A DNA stretch of 64,000 bases from Ariolimax columbianus (Eukaryota; Mollusca; Gastropoda; Stylommatophora; Arionidae). The position numbers and the translations under genes are program-made. Below the pieces are notes generated by a model. That model was not told the DNA's origin, ran no database searches, and was given only the letters and a program-made list of their open reading frames with translations. Of this stretch, positions 44,318 through 56,049 are shown in pieces (the first letter of the stretch is position 1; each line of letters begins with the position of its first letter). The stretch covers positions 3,514,200-3,578,199 of the forward strand of contig JAVGWX010000001.1 of the NCBI GenBank assembly GCA_036924085.1. Direction: 5' to 3'.

Positions 44318-44628
44318 GTTGTGTGTGTTGAGTTGTGTGTGTTGATGTGTGTGTTTTGTTGTGGCTGTTGAGTTGTGTGTGTTGAGGTGTGTGTGTTGAG
44401 TTGTGTGTGTTGAGTTGTGTGTGTTGAGTTGTGTGTGTTGAGTTGTAGCTGTTGAGTTGTGTGTGTAGAGTTGTGGCTGTTGAGTTGTGTGTGTTGAGTT
44501 GTGTGTGTTGAATTGATTGTGTGTGTTGAGTTGTGTGTGTTGAGTTGTGTGTGTTGAGTTGTGTGTGTTAAGTTGTGTGTGTTGAGTTGTGTGTGTTGAG
44601 TTGTGTGTGTTGTGTGTGTTGAGAGCGA
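44318..44628. repeat. 14-bp minisatellite inside LINE-C
   Basis: The unit GTTGAGTTGTGTGT is present about 20 times with 6-bp losses. On the minus strand it is built from codons of QHTQLNSH in the LINE C-terminal domain, and LINE sequence lies on both sides. Confidence 0.88.
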
Positions 44629-44760
44629 AGTCGGAAAATGGTGCTTTGGTCTCTGCTAGTTAGGTTTATGTTGTCTTTTGGATGGTCATATGTTTGTAGA
44701 TGTTTCCATGACCTCTGACATGACCTCTGATGACCTCTGATGACCTCTCCCATAACCTAT

Positions 44761-45296
44761 CAGAATTGACACTGTGCTACAGTATAACTTACTAGATGAG
44801 GTACTATATAATGAGGGTTTTATTCTGAAACCCTTGCCAGCAACCCATCTGTACAAATGAGTCTCCTATTGAACAATACGCATACACCCTTTGTGGTTAG
44901 GAAGGAACCAGCACCGTGCTGAACAGACATAGGAAAAGAGAACCTCCATTCTCCATACCATGACATTCGAGGCCAATCGTAAAAGCACAGTAACCCAGGA
45001 CGTGACGATCCAATTGTCTGGAACTTTTGGTTACAGGTCTAGACCTGAGGAGAACTCGGCCTAACCAGTACACAATTGGTGGCGGTCACAAGTCTAGAGC
45101 CTAGGAGAACTCGACCTAACCAGTAGACAATTGATGGCGGGGAATTGGCACATTGAACCCTACCATGGTTTCAGTACCTTGGAGCGTTGCTAATGCACAC
45201 CCTCAATTATTTAATGTCAGGACAGTACATTTCTGGCTTCTGTCTGGGGTGGGAAGAAAATTCATAGACTCACCAGCCCGACAATGCATATTCTTT
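44761..45296. other. unassigned, with about 56-bp duplication
   Basis: GGAGAACTCGRCCTAACCAG plus TASACAATTGRTGGCGG occurs twice (about 45030-45140). Otherwise unassigned. Confidence 0.5.
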
Positions 45297-46845
45297 TCGC
45301 TTGTGTCTGTTAGCTTGTGTCTGTTAGCTTGTGCCTGTTAGCTTGTGTCTGTTAGCTTGTGTCTGTTAGGTTGAGTCTGTTAGCTTGTGTCTGTTAGCTT
45401 GTGTCTGTTAGATTGAGTCTGTTAGCTTGTGTCTGTTAGCTTGTGGTCTGTTAGCTTGTGGTCTTTTAGCTTGTGGTCTGTTAGCTTGTGTCTGTTAGGT
45501 TGTGTCTGTTAGCTTATGTCTGTTAGCTTGTGTTTGTTAGGTTGAGTCTGTTAGCTTGTGTCTGTCTATTAGCGTGTGTCTGTTAGCTTGTGGTCTGTTA
45601 GCTTGTGTCTGTTAGCTTGTGTCTGTTAGCTTGAGGTCTGTTAGCTTGTGTCTTTTAGCTTGTGTCTGTTGGCTTGAAGTCTGTTAGGTTGAGTCTGTTA
45701 GCTTGTGTCTGTTAGGTTGTGTCTGTTAGCTTATGTCTGTTAGCTTGTGTCTGTCTGTTATCTTGAAGTCTGTTAGCTTGTATCTGCTAGCTTGTGTATG
45801 TTAGCTTGTGTCTGTTAGGTTGAGTCAGTTAGCTTGTGGTCTGTTAGCTTGTGGTCTGTTAGCTTGTGTCTGCTAGCTTGAGGTCTGTTAGCTTGTGTCT
45901 GTTAGCTTGTGTCTGTTAGCTTGTGTCTGTTAGCTTGTGTCTGTTATCTTGTGTTTGCTAGCTTGTGTCTATTAGCTTGTGTCTGTTAGCTTGAGGTCTG
46001 TTAGCTTGAGTCTGTTATCTTGTGTCTGTTAGCTTGTGTATGTTAGCTTGTGTCTGTTATCTTGTGTTTGCTAGCTTGTGTCTATTAGCTTGTGTCTGTT
46101 AGCTTGAGGTCTGTTAGCTTGAGTCTGTTATCTTGTGTCTGTTAGCTTGTGTATGTTATCTTAAGTCTGTTAGCTTGTGTCTGTTAGCTTGTGTCTGTTA
46201 GCTTGTGTCTGTTAGCTTGTGTCTGTTAGCTTTTGTCTATTAGCTTGTGTGTGTTAGGTTGAGTCTGTTAGCTTGTGTCTGTCTGTTAGCTTGTGCTCTG
46301 TTAGCTTGTGTCTGTTAGCTTGTGTCTGTTAGATTGTGTCTGTTAGCTTGTGTCTGTTAGCTTGTGTCTGTTAGGTTGAGTCTGTTAGGTTGTGTCTGTT
46401 AGCTTGTGTCTGTTAGCTTGTGTCTGTTAGCTTGTGTCTGTTAGCTTGTGTCTGTTAGGTTGTGTCTTTTAGGTTGAGTCTGTTAGCTTGTGTCTGTTAG
46501 CTTGTGTCTGTTAGCGTGTGTATGTTAGGTTGAGTCTGTTAGCTTGTGTCTGTCAATTAGCTTGTGTTTGTTAGCTTGAGATATGTTAGCTTGTGTCTGT
46601 CTGTTAGCTTGTGTCTGTTAGCTTGTGTCTGTTAGCTTGTGGTCTGTTAGCTTGTGTCTGTTAGGTTGAGTCTGTTAGCTTGTGTCTGTTATCTTGTGTC
46701 TGTTAGGTTGAGTCTTTTAGCTTGTGTCTGTTAGCTTGTGGTCTGTTAGCTTGTGTCTGTTAGCTTGTGTCTGTCTGTTAGCTTGTGTCTGTTAGCTTGT
46801 GGGTCTGTTAGCTCGTGTATGTTAGGTTGTGTCTGTTAGCTTGAG
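45297..46845. repeat. 14-bp minisatellite, about 110 units
   Basis: The unit GCTTGTGTCTGTTA has single-base gains (TTGTGGTCTG) and four-base doublings (TGTCTGTC). At its right end, on the minus strand, the array joins LINE RT codons: HVLL then AAG CTA ACA GAC (KLTD), which equals the repeat unit. This suggests growth from the LINE. Confidence 0.95.
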
Positions 46846-47037
46846 TAGCAGCACGTGGCCTCCGGCTTTGTAAAGGTCTGCAGGAATAGCATCTGACCTG
46901 AAGGCTGGATAGCAAGCCAGTCATTAATGACAAGTTGATGCATGCGTGATATGGCAATTTCATTGATGGCGGATCGACAGTTTAGGATAGCACTGGAATG
47001 CTCTGACCAGCGCTCCAGAACTGAAGCATGTCTTGTG
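46846..47037 (-). pseudogene. LINE reverse transcriptase fragment, N-terminal fingers
   Basis: On the minus strand: LERWSEHSSAIL, CRSAINEIAISRMHQ, then (after a change of frame) AIPADLYKAGGHVLL, which is the RWxEHF...IPADxYKAGG segment found before RT motif 1 in LINE endonuclease-RT proteins. Residues between are decayed (SGQMLF where GSDG is expected). No start, catalytic motif or 3' end is present. It lacked an ORF long enough to stand out. Confidence 0.75.
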
Positions 47038-47264
47038 TTATGTGACGTGATGAATTATGATTGATGTCAGTAGGTTCAGATATTTAATTGACAGTCACTT
47101 AAGGATTTGTCATCACACTACGCTAAATCTAAACTGTTTCAATCAACTATAGCGTTACTGTCTGACCCTGTTGAAAACAGTCCGTAAATGCATATCAATA
47201 TACACTACTGACTAAACGAGATATTTATCTTATCTAAGAGTGACATCTGAATGAATGACGTTTT

Positions 47265-50200
47265 CAATAGACCGGTCGACGTGGTAGACTTGTTGGATCT
47301 CATCATGGACTGGACTGGTCGATGTGGTAGACTTGTTGGATCTCATCATGGACTGGTCGATGTTGCAGACCTGTTGGATCTTATCATGGACTGGTCGATG
47401 TGGCATACTTGTTGGATCTTATCATGGACTGGTCGATGTGGCAGACTTGTTGGATCTCATCATGGACTGGTCGATGTGGCAGACTTGTTGAATCTTATCA
47501 TGGACTGGACTGGTCGATGTGGTAGACTTGTTGGATCTCATCATGGACTGGACTGGTTGATGTGGTAGTCTTGTTGGATCTCATCATGGACTGGACTGGT
47601 CGATGTGGTAGACTTGTTGGATCTCATCATGGACTGGTCGATGTGGCAGACTTGTTGGATCTCATCACGGACTGGACTGGTCGATGTGGTAGACTTGTTG
47701 GATCTCATCATGGACTGGACTGGTTGATGCGATAGACTTGTTGGATCTCATCATGGACTGGACCGGTCGATGTGGTAGACGTGTTGGATCTCATCATGAA
47801 CTGGTTGATGTGACAGACTTGTTGGATCTCATAATGGACGGGTCGATGTGGCAGACTTGTTGGATCTCATCATGGACTGGTCGATGTGGCAGACTTGTTG
47901 GATCTCATCATGGACTGGACGGGTCGATGTGACAGACGTGTTGGATCTCATCATGAACTGGTTGATGTGACAGACTTGTTGGATCTCATAATGGACGGGT
48001 CGATGTGGCAGACTTGTTGGATCTCATCATGGACTGGTCGATGTGGCAGACTTGTTGGATCTCATCATGGACTGGTCGATGTGGCAGACTTGTTGGATCT
48101 CATCATGGACTGGACGGGTCGATGTGACAGACGTGTTGGATCTCATATTGAACTGGTTGATGTGACAGACTTGTTGGATCTCATAATGGACGGGTCGATG
48201 TGGCAGACTTGTTGGATCTCATCATGGACTGGTCGATGTGGCAGACTTGTTGGATCTCATCATGGACTGGTCGATGTGGCAGATTTGTTCGATTTTATCA
48301 TGGACTGGACTGGTCGATGTGGTAGACTTGTTGGATCTCATCATGGACTGGACTGGTTGATGTGGTAGTCTTGTTGGATCTCATCATGGACTGGACTGGT
48401 CGATGTGGTAGACTTGTTGGATCTCATCATGGACTGGTCGATGTGGCAGACTTGTTGGATCTCATCACGGACTGGACTGGTCGATGTGGTAGACTTGTTG
48501 GATCTCATCATGGACTGGACTGGTTGATGCGATAGACTTGTTGGATCTCATCATGGACTGGACCGGTCGATGTGGTAGACGTGTTGGATCTCATCATGAA
48601 CTGGTTATGTGACAGACTTGTTGGATCTCATAATGGACGGGTCGATGTGGCAGACTTGTTGGATCTCATCATGGACTGGTCGATGTGGCAGACTTGTTGG
48701 ATCTCATCATGGACTGGACGGGTCGATGTGACAGACGTGTTGGATCTCATCATGAACTGGTTGATGTGACAGACTTGTTGGATCTCATAATGGACGGGTC
48801 GATGTGGCAGACTTGTTGGATCTCATCATGGACTGGTCGATGTGGCAGACTTGTTGGATCTCATCATGGACTGGTCGATGTGGCAGACTTGTTGGATCTC
48901 ATCATGGACTGGACGGGTCGATGTGACAGACGTGTTGGATCTCATATTGAACTGGTTGATGTGACAGACTTGTTGGATCTCATAATGGACGGGTCGATGT
49001 GGCAGACTTGTTGGATCTCATCATGGACTGGTCGATGTGGCAGACTTGTTGGATCTCATCATGGACTGGTCGATGGGGCAGATTTGTTCGATTTTATCAT
49101 GGACTGGACTGGTCGATGTGGCAGACTTGTTGGATCTTATCATGGACTGGTTGATGTGGCAGACTTGTTGGATCGTATCATGGACTGGTCGATGTGGCAG
49201 ACTTGTTGGACCTCATCATGGACTGGTCGATGTGGCAGACTTGTTGGATCTCATTATGGACTGGACTGGTCGATGTGGCAGACTTGTTGGATCTCATCAT
49301 GGACTGGTCGATGTGGCAGACTTGCTGGATCTCATCATGGTTTGGACTGGTCGATGTGGTAGACTTGTTGGATCTCAGCATTGACTGGTCGATGTTGCAG
49401 ACTTGTTGGATCTTACCATGGACTGGTCAATGTGGCAGACTTGTTGGATCTTATCATGGACTGGACTGGTCGATGTGGCAGACTTGTTGGATCTTATCAT
49501 GGACGGGTTGATGTGGCAGACTTGTTGGATCTCATAATGGACTGGTGAATGTGGCAGACTTGTTGGATCTTACCATGGACTGGTCGATGTGGCAGACTGG
49601 TTGGATCTCATCATAGACTGGACTGGTCGATGTGGCAGACTTGTTGGATCTCATCATGGACTGGTCTATGTGGCAGACATGTTGGATCTCATCATGGACT
49701 GGTCGATGTGGCAGACTTGTTGGATCTCATCACGGACTGGTCAATGTGGCAGACTTGTTGGATCTTATCAAGGACTTGACTCGTCGATGTGGCAGACTTG
49801 TTGGATCTCATTATGGACTGGACTGCTTGATGTGACAGACTTGTTGGATCTCATCATGGACTGGAATGCTCGATGTGGCAGACTTGTTAGATCTTATCAT
49901 GGACTGGACTGGTCGATGTGACAGACTTGTTGGATCTTATCATGGACTGGACTGGTCGATGTGACAGACTTGTTGGATCTTATCATGGACTGGACTGGTC
50001 TATGTGGCAAACTTCTAGGATCTCATCATGGACTGGACTGCTCGATGTGACAGACTTGTTGGATATCATTATGGACTGGACTGCTCGATGTGACATAATT
50101 GTTGGATCTCATCATGGACTGGACTGCTCGATGTGGAAGACTTGTTGGATCTCATCATGGACTGGACTGGTCGATGTGACAGACTTGTTGGATCTCATCC

Positions 50201-51805
50201 TGGACTGGTAGATGTGACAGACTTGTTGGATATCATCATGTATTGGTCGATGTGGTAGACTCGTTGGATCTCCTCATGGACTGGACTGGTCGATGTGGCA
50301 GACTTGTTGGATCTTATAATGGATTGGACTGGTCGATGTGGCAGACTTATTTGATCTCATCATGGACTGGTCGATGTAGCAGACTTGTTGGATCTCATAA
50401 TGGACTGGACTGGTCGATGTGGCAGACTTGTTGTATCTTATCATGGACTGGTCGATGTGGCAGACTTGTTGGATGTCATCAAGGACTGGTCGATGTGGTA
50501 GACTTGTTGGATCTCATCATGGACTGGACTGGTCGATGTGGCAGACTTGTTCGATCTCATTATGGACTGGACTGCTCGATGTGGCAGACTTGATAGATCT
50601 TATCATGGACTGGACTGGTCGATGTGACAGACTTGTTGGATCTTATCATGGACTGGTCGATGTGGCAGACTTGTTGGATCTCATCATGGACTGGACTGCT
50701 CGATGTGACTGACTTGTTGGATCTCATCATGGACTGGACTGCTCGATGTGGCAGACTTGTTGGATCTTATCATGGACTGGTCGATGTGACAGACTTGTTG
50801 GATCTTATCATAGACTGGACTGGTCGAAGTGGCAGACTTGTTGGATCTTATCATGGACTGGTCAATGTGGCAGACTTGTTGGATCTCATCATGGACTGGT
50901 CGATGTGGCAGACTTGTTGGATCTCATCATGGACTGGTCGATGTGGCAGACTTTTTGGATCTCATCATGGACTGGACTGGTCGATGTGACAGACGTGTTG
51001 GATCTCATCATTGACTGGTTGATGTGACAGACTTGTTGGATCTTATCATGGACTGGACTTGTCGATGTGACAGAATTGTAGAATCTTATAATGGACTGGT
51101 CGATGTGGCAGACCAATTGGATCTCATCATGGACTGTTCGATGTGACAGATTTGTTGGATCTCATTATGGACTGCTCGATGTGACAGACTTGTTGGATCT
51201 TATCATGGACTTGTCGATGTGACAGACTTGTTGGATCTCATCATGGATTGGACTGGTCGATGTGACAGACTTGTTGGATATTATCATTGACTGGTCGATG
51301 TGACAGACTTGTTGGATCTCATCATGGACTGAACTGGTCGATGTGACAGACTTGTTGGATCTCATCATAGACTGGTCGATGTGACAGACTTATTGGATCT
51401 CATCATGGACTCGTCGAAGTGGCAGACTTGTTGGATCTCATCATGGACTGGACTGCTCGATGTGACAGACTTGTTGGATCTCATTATGGACTGGTCGATG
51501 TGATAGACTTGTTGGATCTCATTATGGACTGGTCGATGTGGTAGACTTGTTGGATCTCATTATGGACGGGTCGATGTGGCAGACTTGTTGGATCTCATCA
51601 TGGCTGGGCCGATGTGACAGACTTGTTGGATCTTATCATGGACTGGACTGGTTGATGTGGCAGGCTTGTGGGATCTCATTAGAGACGGGCTGATGTGACA
51701 GACTTGTTGGATCTCATTATGGACTGGACGGGTCGATGTGGCAGACTTGTTGGATCTCATTTTGGACGGGCCGATGTGGTAGACTTGTTGGATCTCATTA
51801 TCTGA
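47265..51805. repeat. 38/43-bp minisatellite, 4.5 kb, with 800-bp higher-order duplication
   Basis: Basic unit 38 bp (48001 and 48039): CGATGTGGCAGACTTGTTGG plus ATCTCATCATGGACTGGT. A 43-bp form has an extra ACTGG. The stretch 47490-48290 is repeated almost exactly at 48290-49090: rare variants GACTGGTTGATGTGGTAGTC (47551 and 48351), CTCATCACGG (47661 and 48461) and TCTCATATTG (48141 and 48940) all recur at 799-800 bp. Plus-strand frames (LLDLIMDWSMWQT) are artefacts. Divergence rises rightwards. Confidence 0.96.
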
Positions 51806-52209
51806 GATAGGATCAAACCTGTGGCGTTCATGGAATAAACTGAGTCCGCTAGGTGTCCACAGATCTCATAAAGAAGCAGGATATAGCTAGAGGGATGTCG
51901 GATCCATACATAAGCATTCCAGCGGAAAATCTTATACCCCCCCCCCCCCCCCCCCTCTCCCAAACTTTTATCGATGAACCCACCTGTGCATTTGATGTTC
52001 TAATTACTAAATAATATGTCAGTGCAAATTATCAATACAATTTGTACCAGCAGGTCAAATATTAAAATGATTGCTCTGCCAGATTGGAATCGTTGGCAGC
52101 AATTTGCCAGCTCTTGTTTAGAACGCGGGCACGTTAGTTTTAGGCTGACTGCGACGTGTCGCCATGTCTCATCAGATACTTGACAAAAACGTCTGTCATC
52201 TTTCTTGGC
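51806..52209. other. unassigned sequence with C tract
   Basis: A run of about 19 C lies at 51937-51955. Nothing else was recognised. Confidence 0.45.
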
Positions 52210-52335
52210 ATCTAATTTGCTAATTTGTTCACTGCAAAAATATTAGATTCGACTTCCGTTATCGATACACTTCAGACGTAATTTGGTACCTCGCCTGCTG
52301 TTAGGGAAGGCAACTAGGAAGGGAACTAGTCACCG
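52210..52335 (+). mobile_element. SINE fragment related to 8155-8340
   Basis: A B-box-like AGATTCGACTTCC is followed by GTTATCGATACAC and then TGTTAGGGAAGGCAACTAGG, AAGGGAAC, parallel to 8218-8310. Confidence 0.55.
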
Positions 52336-52409
52336 TACCTAGTACACAAGTTGTGCAATGAACTCTCCTACTCTCAATGCCGATGTTAACGTTAATGCGA
52401 CATCCCTCA

Positions 52410-53512
52410 CCTTCATGTTCACACTTACCTCACCTTCATGTTCACACATCCCTCACCTTCATGTTCACACTTACCTTACCTTCATGTTCACACTTACCTC
52501 ACCTTCATGTTCACACTTACCTTACCTTCATGTTCACACATACCTCACCTTCATGTTCACACTTACCTTACCTTCATGTTCACACTTACCTCACCTTCAT
52601 GTTCACACTTACCTCACCTTCATGTTCACACTTACCTTACCTTCATGTTCACACTTACCTCACCTTCATGTTCACACTTACCTCACCTTCATGTTCACAC
52701 TTACCTCACCTTCATGTTCACACTTACCTTACCTTCATGTTCACACTTACCTCACCTTCATGTTCACACTTACCCTACCTTCATGTTCACACTTACCTCA
52801 CCTTCATGTTCACACTTACCTCACCTTCATGTTCACACTTACCTCACCTTCATGTTCACACTTACCTCACCTTCATGTTCACACTTACCTCACCTTCATG
52901 TTCACACTTACCTTACCTTCATGTTCACACTTACCTCACCTTCATGTTCACACTTACCTCACCTTCATGTTTACACTGACCTTACCTTCATGTTCACACT
53001 TACCTCACCTTCATGTTCACACTTACCTCACCTTTATGTTCACACTTACCTTACCTTCATGTTCACACTTACCTCACCTTCATGTTCACACTTACCTTAC
53101 CTTCATGTTCACACTTATCTCACCTTCATGTTCACACTTACCTCACCTTCATGTTCACACTTACCTCACCTTCATGTTCACACTTACCTCACCTTCATGT
53201 TCACACTTACCTTACCTTCATGTTCACACTTACCTCACCTTCATGTTCACACTTACCTTACCTTCATGTTTACACTGACCTTACCTTCATGTTTACCGTT
53301 ACCTCACCTTCATGTTCACACTTACCTTACCTTCATGTTCACACTTACCTCACCTTCATGTTCACACTTACCTTACCTTCATGTTCACACTTACCTCACC
53401 TTCATGTTCACACTTACCTCACCTTCATGTTCACACTTACCTTACCTTCATGTTCACACTTACCTTACCTTCATGTTCACACTGACCTTACCTTCATGTT
53501 CACACTTACCTT
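52410..53512. repeat. 23-bp minisatellite, about 48 copies
   Basis: The unit CCTTCATGTTCACACTTACC plus TCA recurs every 23 bp (52801 and 52824). TCA and TTA variants are interspersed. All three plus-strand phases are open because 3 x 23 bp is 23 codons, giving spurious frames of up to 358 codons. Confidence 0.96.
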
Positions 53513-53566
53513 GACCGTGTCGCTTTTAATATTCAAAGTGTTATAACTGATTTCAACAGTGTGCCT

Positions 53567-53640
53567 CACAGAGGTTGTTGGTCACAGAGGTTGTTGGTCA
53601 CAGAGATTGTTGGTCACAGAGGTTGTTGGTCACAGAGGTC
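53567..53640. repeat. 16-bp repeat, five copies
   Basis: CACAGAGGTTGTTGGT in tandem. Confidence 0.92.
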
Positions 53641-53684
53641 CTACCATCTCCTTCACTTTGTATTCATACGATGCCCTGATATGG

Positions 53685-53984
53685 GAAGAGCGAGTGGCTG
53701 AATGGTGTGGATACTAGTCTTCTAACCAAATCAATACAGGTTAAAAATCCTGGTAAGGCACATAGTTTTGTTTTATCGAGGATACAATAAAAAGTCAAGT
53801 CTGCACACTACTTGGTGACGGCAGGGGCAATCTGCCATTATGCCGTAATCTTATTAATTACCCTTTCGAATTCCAGCAACAGGAATAAACACGGTGCTCC
53901 AACAGGCAAGTTGTGCCTCCTGTCAGGTAGCCCAAGGTTATTCGTAATCCGTTCTGTATCTATCACTGCCAACCTCCTTGCGGC
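53685..53984 (+). mobile_element. tRNA-derived SINE-like element
   Basis: GAGCGAGTGGCTGAATGGTG (A box, tRNA-Ser/Leu-like) is followed by TCTTCTAACC and GGTTAAAAATCCTGG (B box, 53739-53753). The body runs to about 53984, where an unrelated 20-bp repeat begins. One B-box base (C) is lost. Confidence 0.65.
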
Positions 53985-54140
53985 TTACTAGACCTGGTTG
54001 TGGCTTACTAGGCCTGGATGCGGCTTACTAGGCCTGGCTGCGGCTTACTAGGCCTGTCTTCGACTTACTAGGCCTGTCTTCGACTTCTTAGGCCTGTCTT
54101 CGACTTACTAGGCCTGTCTGAGGCTTACTAGGCCTGGGGG
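53985..54140. repeat. 20-bp repeat, about eight copies
   Basis: GGCTTACTAGGCCTGGCTGC-type units. Confidence 0.9.
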
Positions 54141-54189
54141 AAGCAAGGTGACGTTTTGGGCACGTATTACATTACTTCTTAGAATGTTG

Positions 54190-54380
54190 GCCGGACAACG
54201 GCTAATGGCCCACTCTTCCCGGATAGTGGCTAATGGCCCACTCTTATTGGACAGTGGCTAATGGCCCACTCTTACTGGACAGGGGCTAATGGCCCACTCT
54301 TACTGGACAGTGGCTAATGGCTCTTACCGGACAGCAGCTAACGGCCCACAGCGACCAACGGCCTACAGCGACTAACGGCC
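54190..54380. repeat. 28-bp repeat, about five copies, then 15-bp units
   Basis: GGACAGTGGCTAATGGCCCA plus CTCTTACT recurs at 28 bp (54241 and 54269). ACAGCGACYAACGGCC follows. Confidence 0.88.
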
Positions 54381-54534
54381 CACAGATTGTTAACTGCGAA
54401 GATTGTGTTCCCGTGCATAGAGTGATCGCGAGGGTCGTTGTTGTTGATCAGTCTGCTGTTCTCACGCTCCGTGAGACCAAGGGACGCTTACAACTTGGGA
54501 CATTCAAGACCCCTCGGTTTCAAACATGGCAGTC

Positions 54535-54750
54535 TGGCTAGCGAGCTAGGAAATTGACATGATCCCCGTAGTAGGGAGTGGCACACAGATGACCTCAAGA
54601 ATAGCACAACCGACAGGGTAACCCCGGTCCACCTTCATCAGCACGCTCGGGAAGTGAGGAAAGCTACATCGACCCTCCACTTAACGGTTTTTTGGGGGCC
54701 CACAAAAAATTAACTTACTCATTGTGGCATTCAACAACAGCAGCGCGCTT
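54535..54750 (+). mobile_element. dispersed element DR1, second right-part copy
   Basis: Matches 1800-1985 in order (GATCCCCGTAGTAGGGAGTG, CAGCACGCTCGGGAAGTGAG, GAAAGCTAC, AACTTACTCATTG, GCATTCAACAACAG). This copy has an extra GGTTTTTTGGGGGCCCAC insert before the shared end. Confidence 0.68.
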
Positions 54751-54960
54751 CGCTTCATGAGGGACAGGCGCCTTTATCTCTAAAACTGTCATGAGGGACA
54801 GGCGCCTTATCTCTAAAACTGTCATGAGGGACAGGCGCCTTTATCTCTAAAACTGTCATGAGGGACAGGCGCCTTTATCTCTAAAACTGTCATGAGGGAC
54901 AGGCGCCTTTATCTCTAAAACTGTCATGAGGGACAGGCGCCTTTATCTCTAAAACTCTAA
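54751..54960. repeat. 34-bp repeat, six copies
   Basis: TGTCATGAGGGACAGGCGCC plus TTTATCTCTAAAAC, nearly invariant. It lies at the very end of DR1. Confidence 0.94.
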
Positions 54961-55238
54961 ATCTCTTGATCAAAATAAACTTTCTTCCGTTTCTGCTCCC
55001 TTCTGACTGGTTTTAGAGAACAATTATTTTCTAATCACTGCTGCTTTTCAGACCTTCTGTAACGGCCGCTTCATTTGAAAATATACAGGTTGCTTCCTTG
55101 ACTGACAACTGTAAGGAATTTGTCTACTGCGAGATAGAAGTCCATAAGGATGGTTTCTTCTTGATCGACTTTAATTCAAGTCCGGAAAACGAATTAGAAT
55201 TCTTTTCTACTAGAGGAATTTCTTCTGAAACTACTAGA

Positions 55239-55530
55239 CTTCTTCTTCTTCTTCTTCGTTCGTTTTCAATCTCCCACTACCATACCCTGAAAGGGCTTAA
55301 GTAGCAGAATTTAGTCCAGAGAACGGAATGCGCTGTGTTGTAGTTTACAGCTTGGCTGCGATATTTGCACCTTTCGGTCCAACACATCCGACTTGAGCAA
55401 GCATTTTTTGAGTACCGGGTTAGCATTCCCTCTTCGATCCCTTCTCCTTAGCCAGTCTGATGCAGCCTGTTATTCAGGATCACCGCGTGGAGGTGTAGAA
55501 GGGTATAGGCAGCTATGGTTCGCTAATGGT
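55239..55530 (-). mobile_element. dispersed retroposon DR2, second copy
   Basis: Inverse orientation to 9260-9765. A (TTC)n run at 55239-55256 is the tail. Then CGTTTTCAATCTCCCACTAC, GTCCAGAGAACGGAATGCG, TGTAGTTTACAGCTTGGCTG, TTTGCACCTTTC and CATCCGACTTGAGCAAGC follow. The 31-bp segment is single-copy. The ATCTCCCGCTACCAAAG piece at about 58215 may be a third, very short copy. Confidence 0.72.
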
Positions 55531-55654
55531 TTTTCTGGACTGACAACTGTTTCACTTCTAACCTTAAATGTCTGAGTTTAATTAACTTACTTGTATAATT
55601 ATCGATGTTCCACGACTGACACGTGGACTTCTGGTCTTGTGTAGTCGAATCTGT

Positions 55655-55950
55655 TCTCTGCCTTCTCGTGAAATGTCTCCCACTGAATGCGACCTGTTCT
55701 CTGCCTTCTCGTGAAATGTCTCCCACTGAAGGCGACCTGTTCTCTGCCTTCTCGTGAAATGTCTCCCACGGAATGCGAGCTGTTCTCTGCCTTCTCGTGA
55801 AATGTCTCCCACTGAATGCGACCTGTTCTCTGCCTTCTCGTGAAATGTCTCCCACTGAATGCGACCTGTTCTCTGCCTTCTCGTGAAATGTCTCCCACTG
55901 AATGCGACCTGTTCTCTGCCTTCTCGTGAAATGTCTCCCACTGAATGCGA
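55655..55950. repeat. 43-bp minisatellite, seven copies
   Basis: GACCTGTTCTCTGCCTTCTC plus GTGAAATGTCTCCCACTGAATGC recurs at 43 bp (55691 and 55734). All three minus-strand phases are open (GDISREGREQVAFSGRHF-like), which gives 99-123 codon artefact frames. Confidence 0.94.
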
Positions 55951-56049
55951 CACTACCTCAGCTAAAACTCGAAGAACTCAGTTGCCCCGGGCAACGCCTG
56001 CTAATACAGCTAGTATTTAAATAGTGAATAATAAACGTCCCTGAACAAT

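Larger units (their letters stand above)
43945..44760 (-). pseudogene. LINE-C ORF2 C-terminal region with two internal arrays
   Basis: On the minus strand: KHLQTYDHPK, SRDQSTIFRLRSQHTQ, the 14-bp array, then QLNSHLNRIQPEHECRLC, a frame change, EYPALASVRKELLPP, a 54-bp repeat reading DKWNTLYGTKQQLLPPRP, and TNTCRYHYMNLGQRA before a stop. This aligns with the LINE-B C-terminus (RRDQS-IFKLRTGHVPLNKH, then LNRLDP, C-x2-C, EH). The 3' tail is CCAACC-like (TTGGTTGCTTGGTTGG at about 43950-43967), unlike the GAA tail of LINE-A. It is a related but distinct family. Confidence 0.78.

Noticed and set aside
44318..46845. one continuous 14-bp array from 44.3 to 46.8 kb
   Set aside because: The two arrays share period but differ at about four of 14 positions, and each is rooted in a different LINE sequence with about 670 bp of unrelated DNA between.
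47265..51805. DLIMDWSMWQT-type repeat proteins
   Set aside because: The frames are translations of the 38/43-bp array and change phase with each unit class.
52358..53514. 306-358 codon His/Leu/Ser repeat protein
   Set aside because: A 23-bp tandem repeat open in all three plus phases; no non-repeat coding sequence around it.
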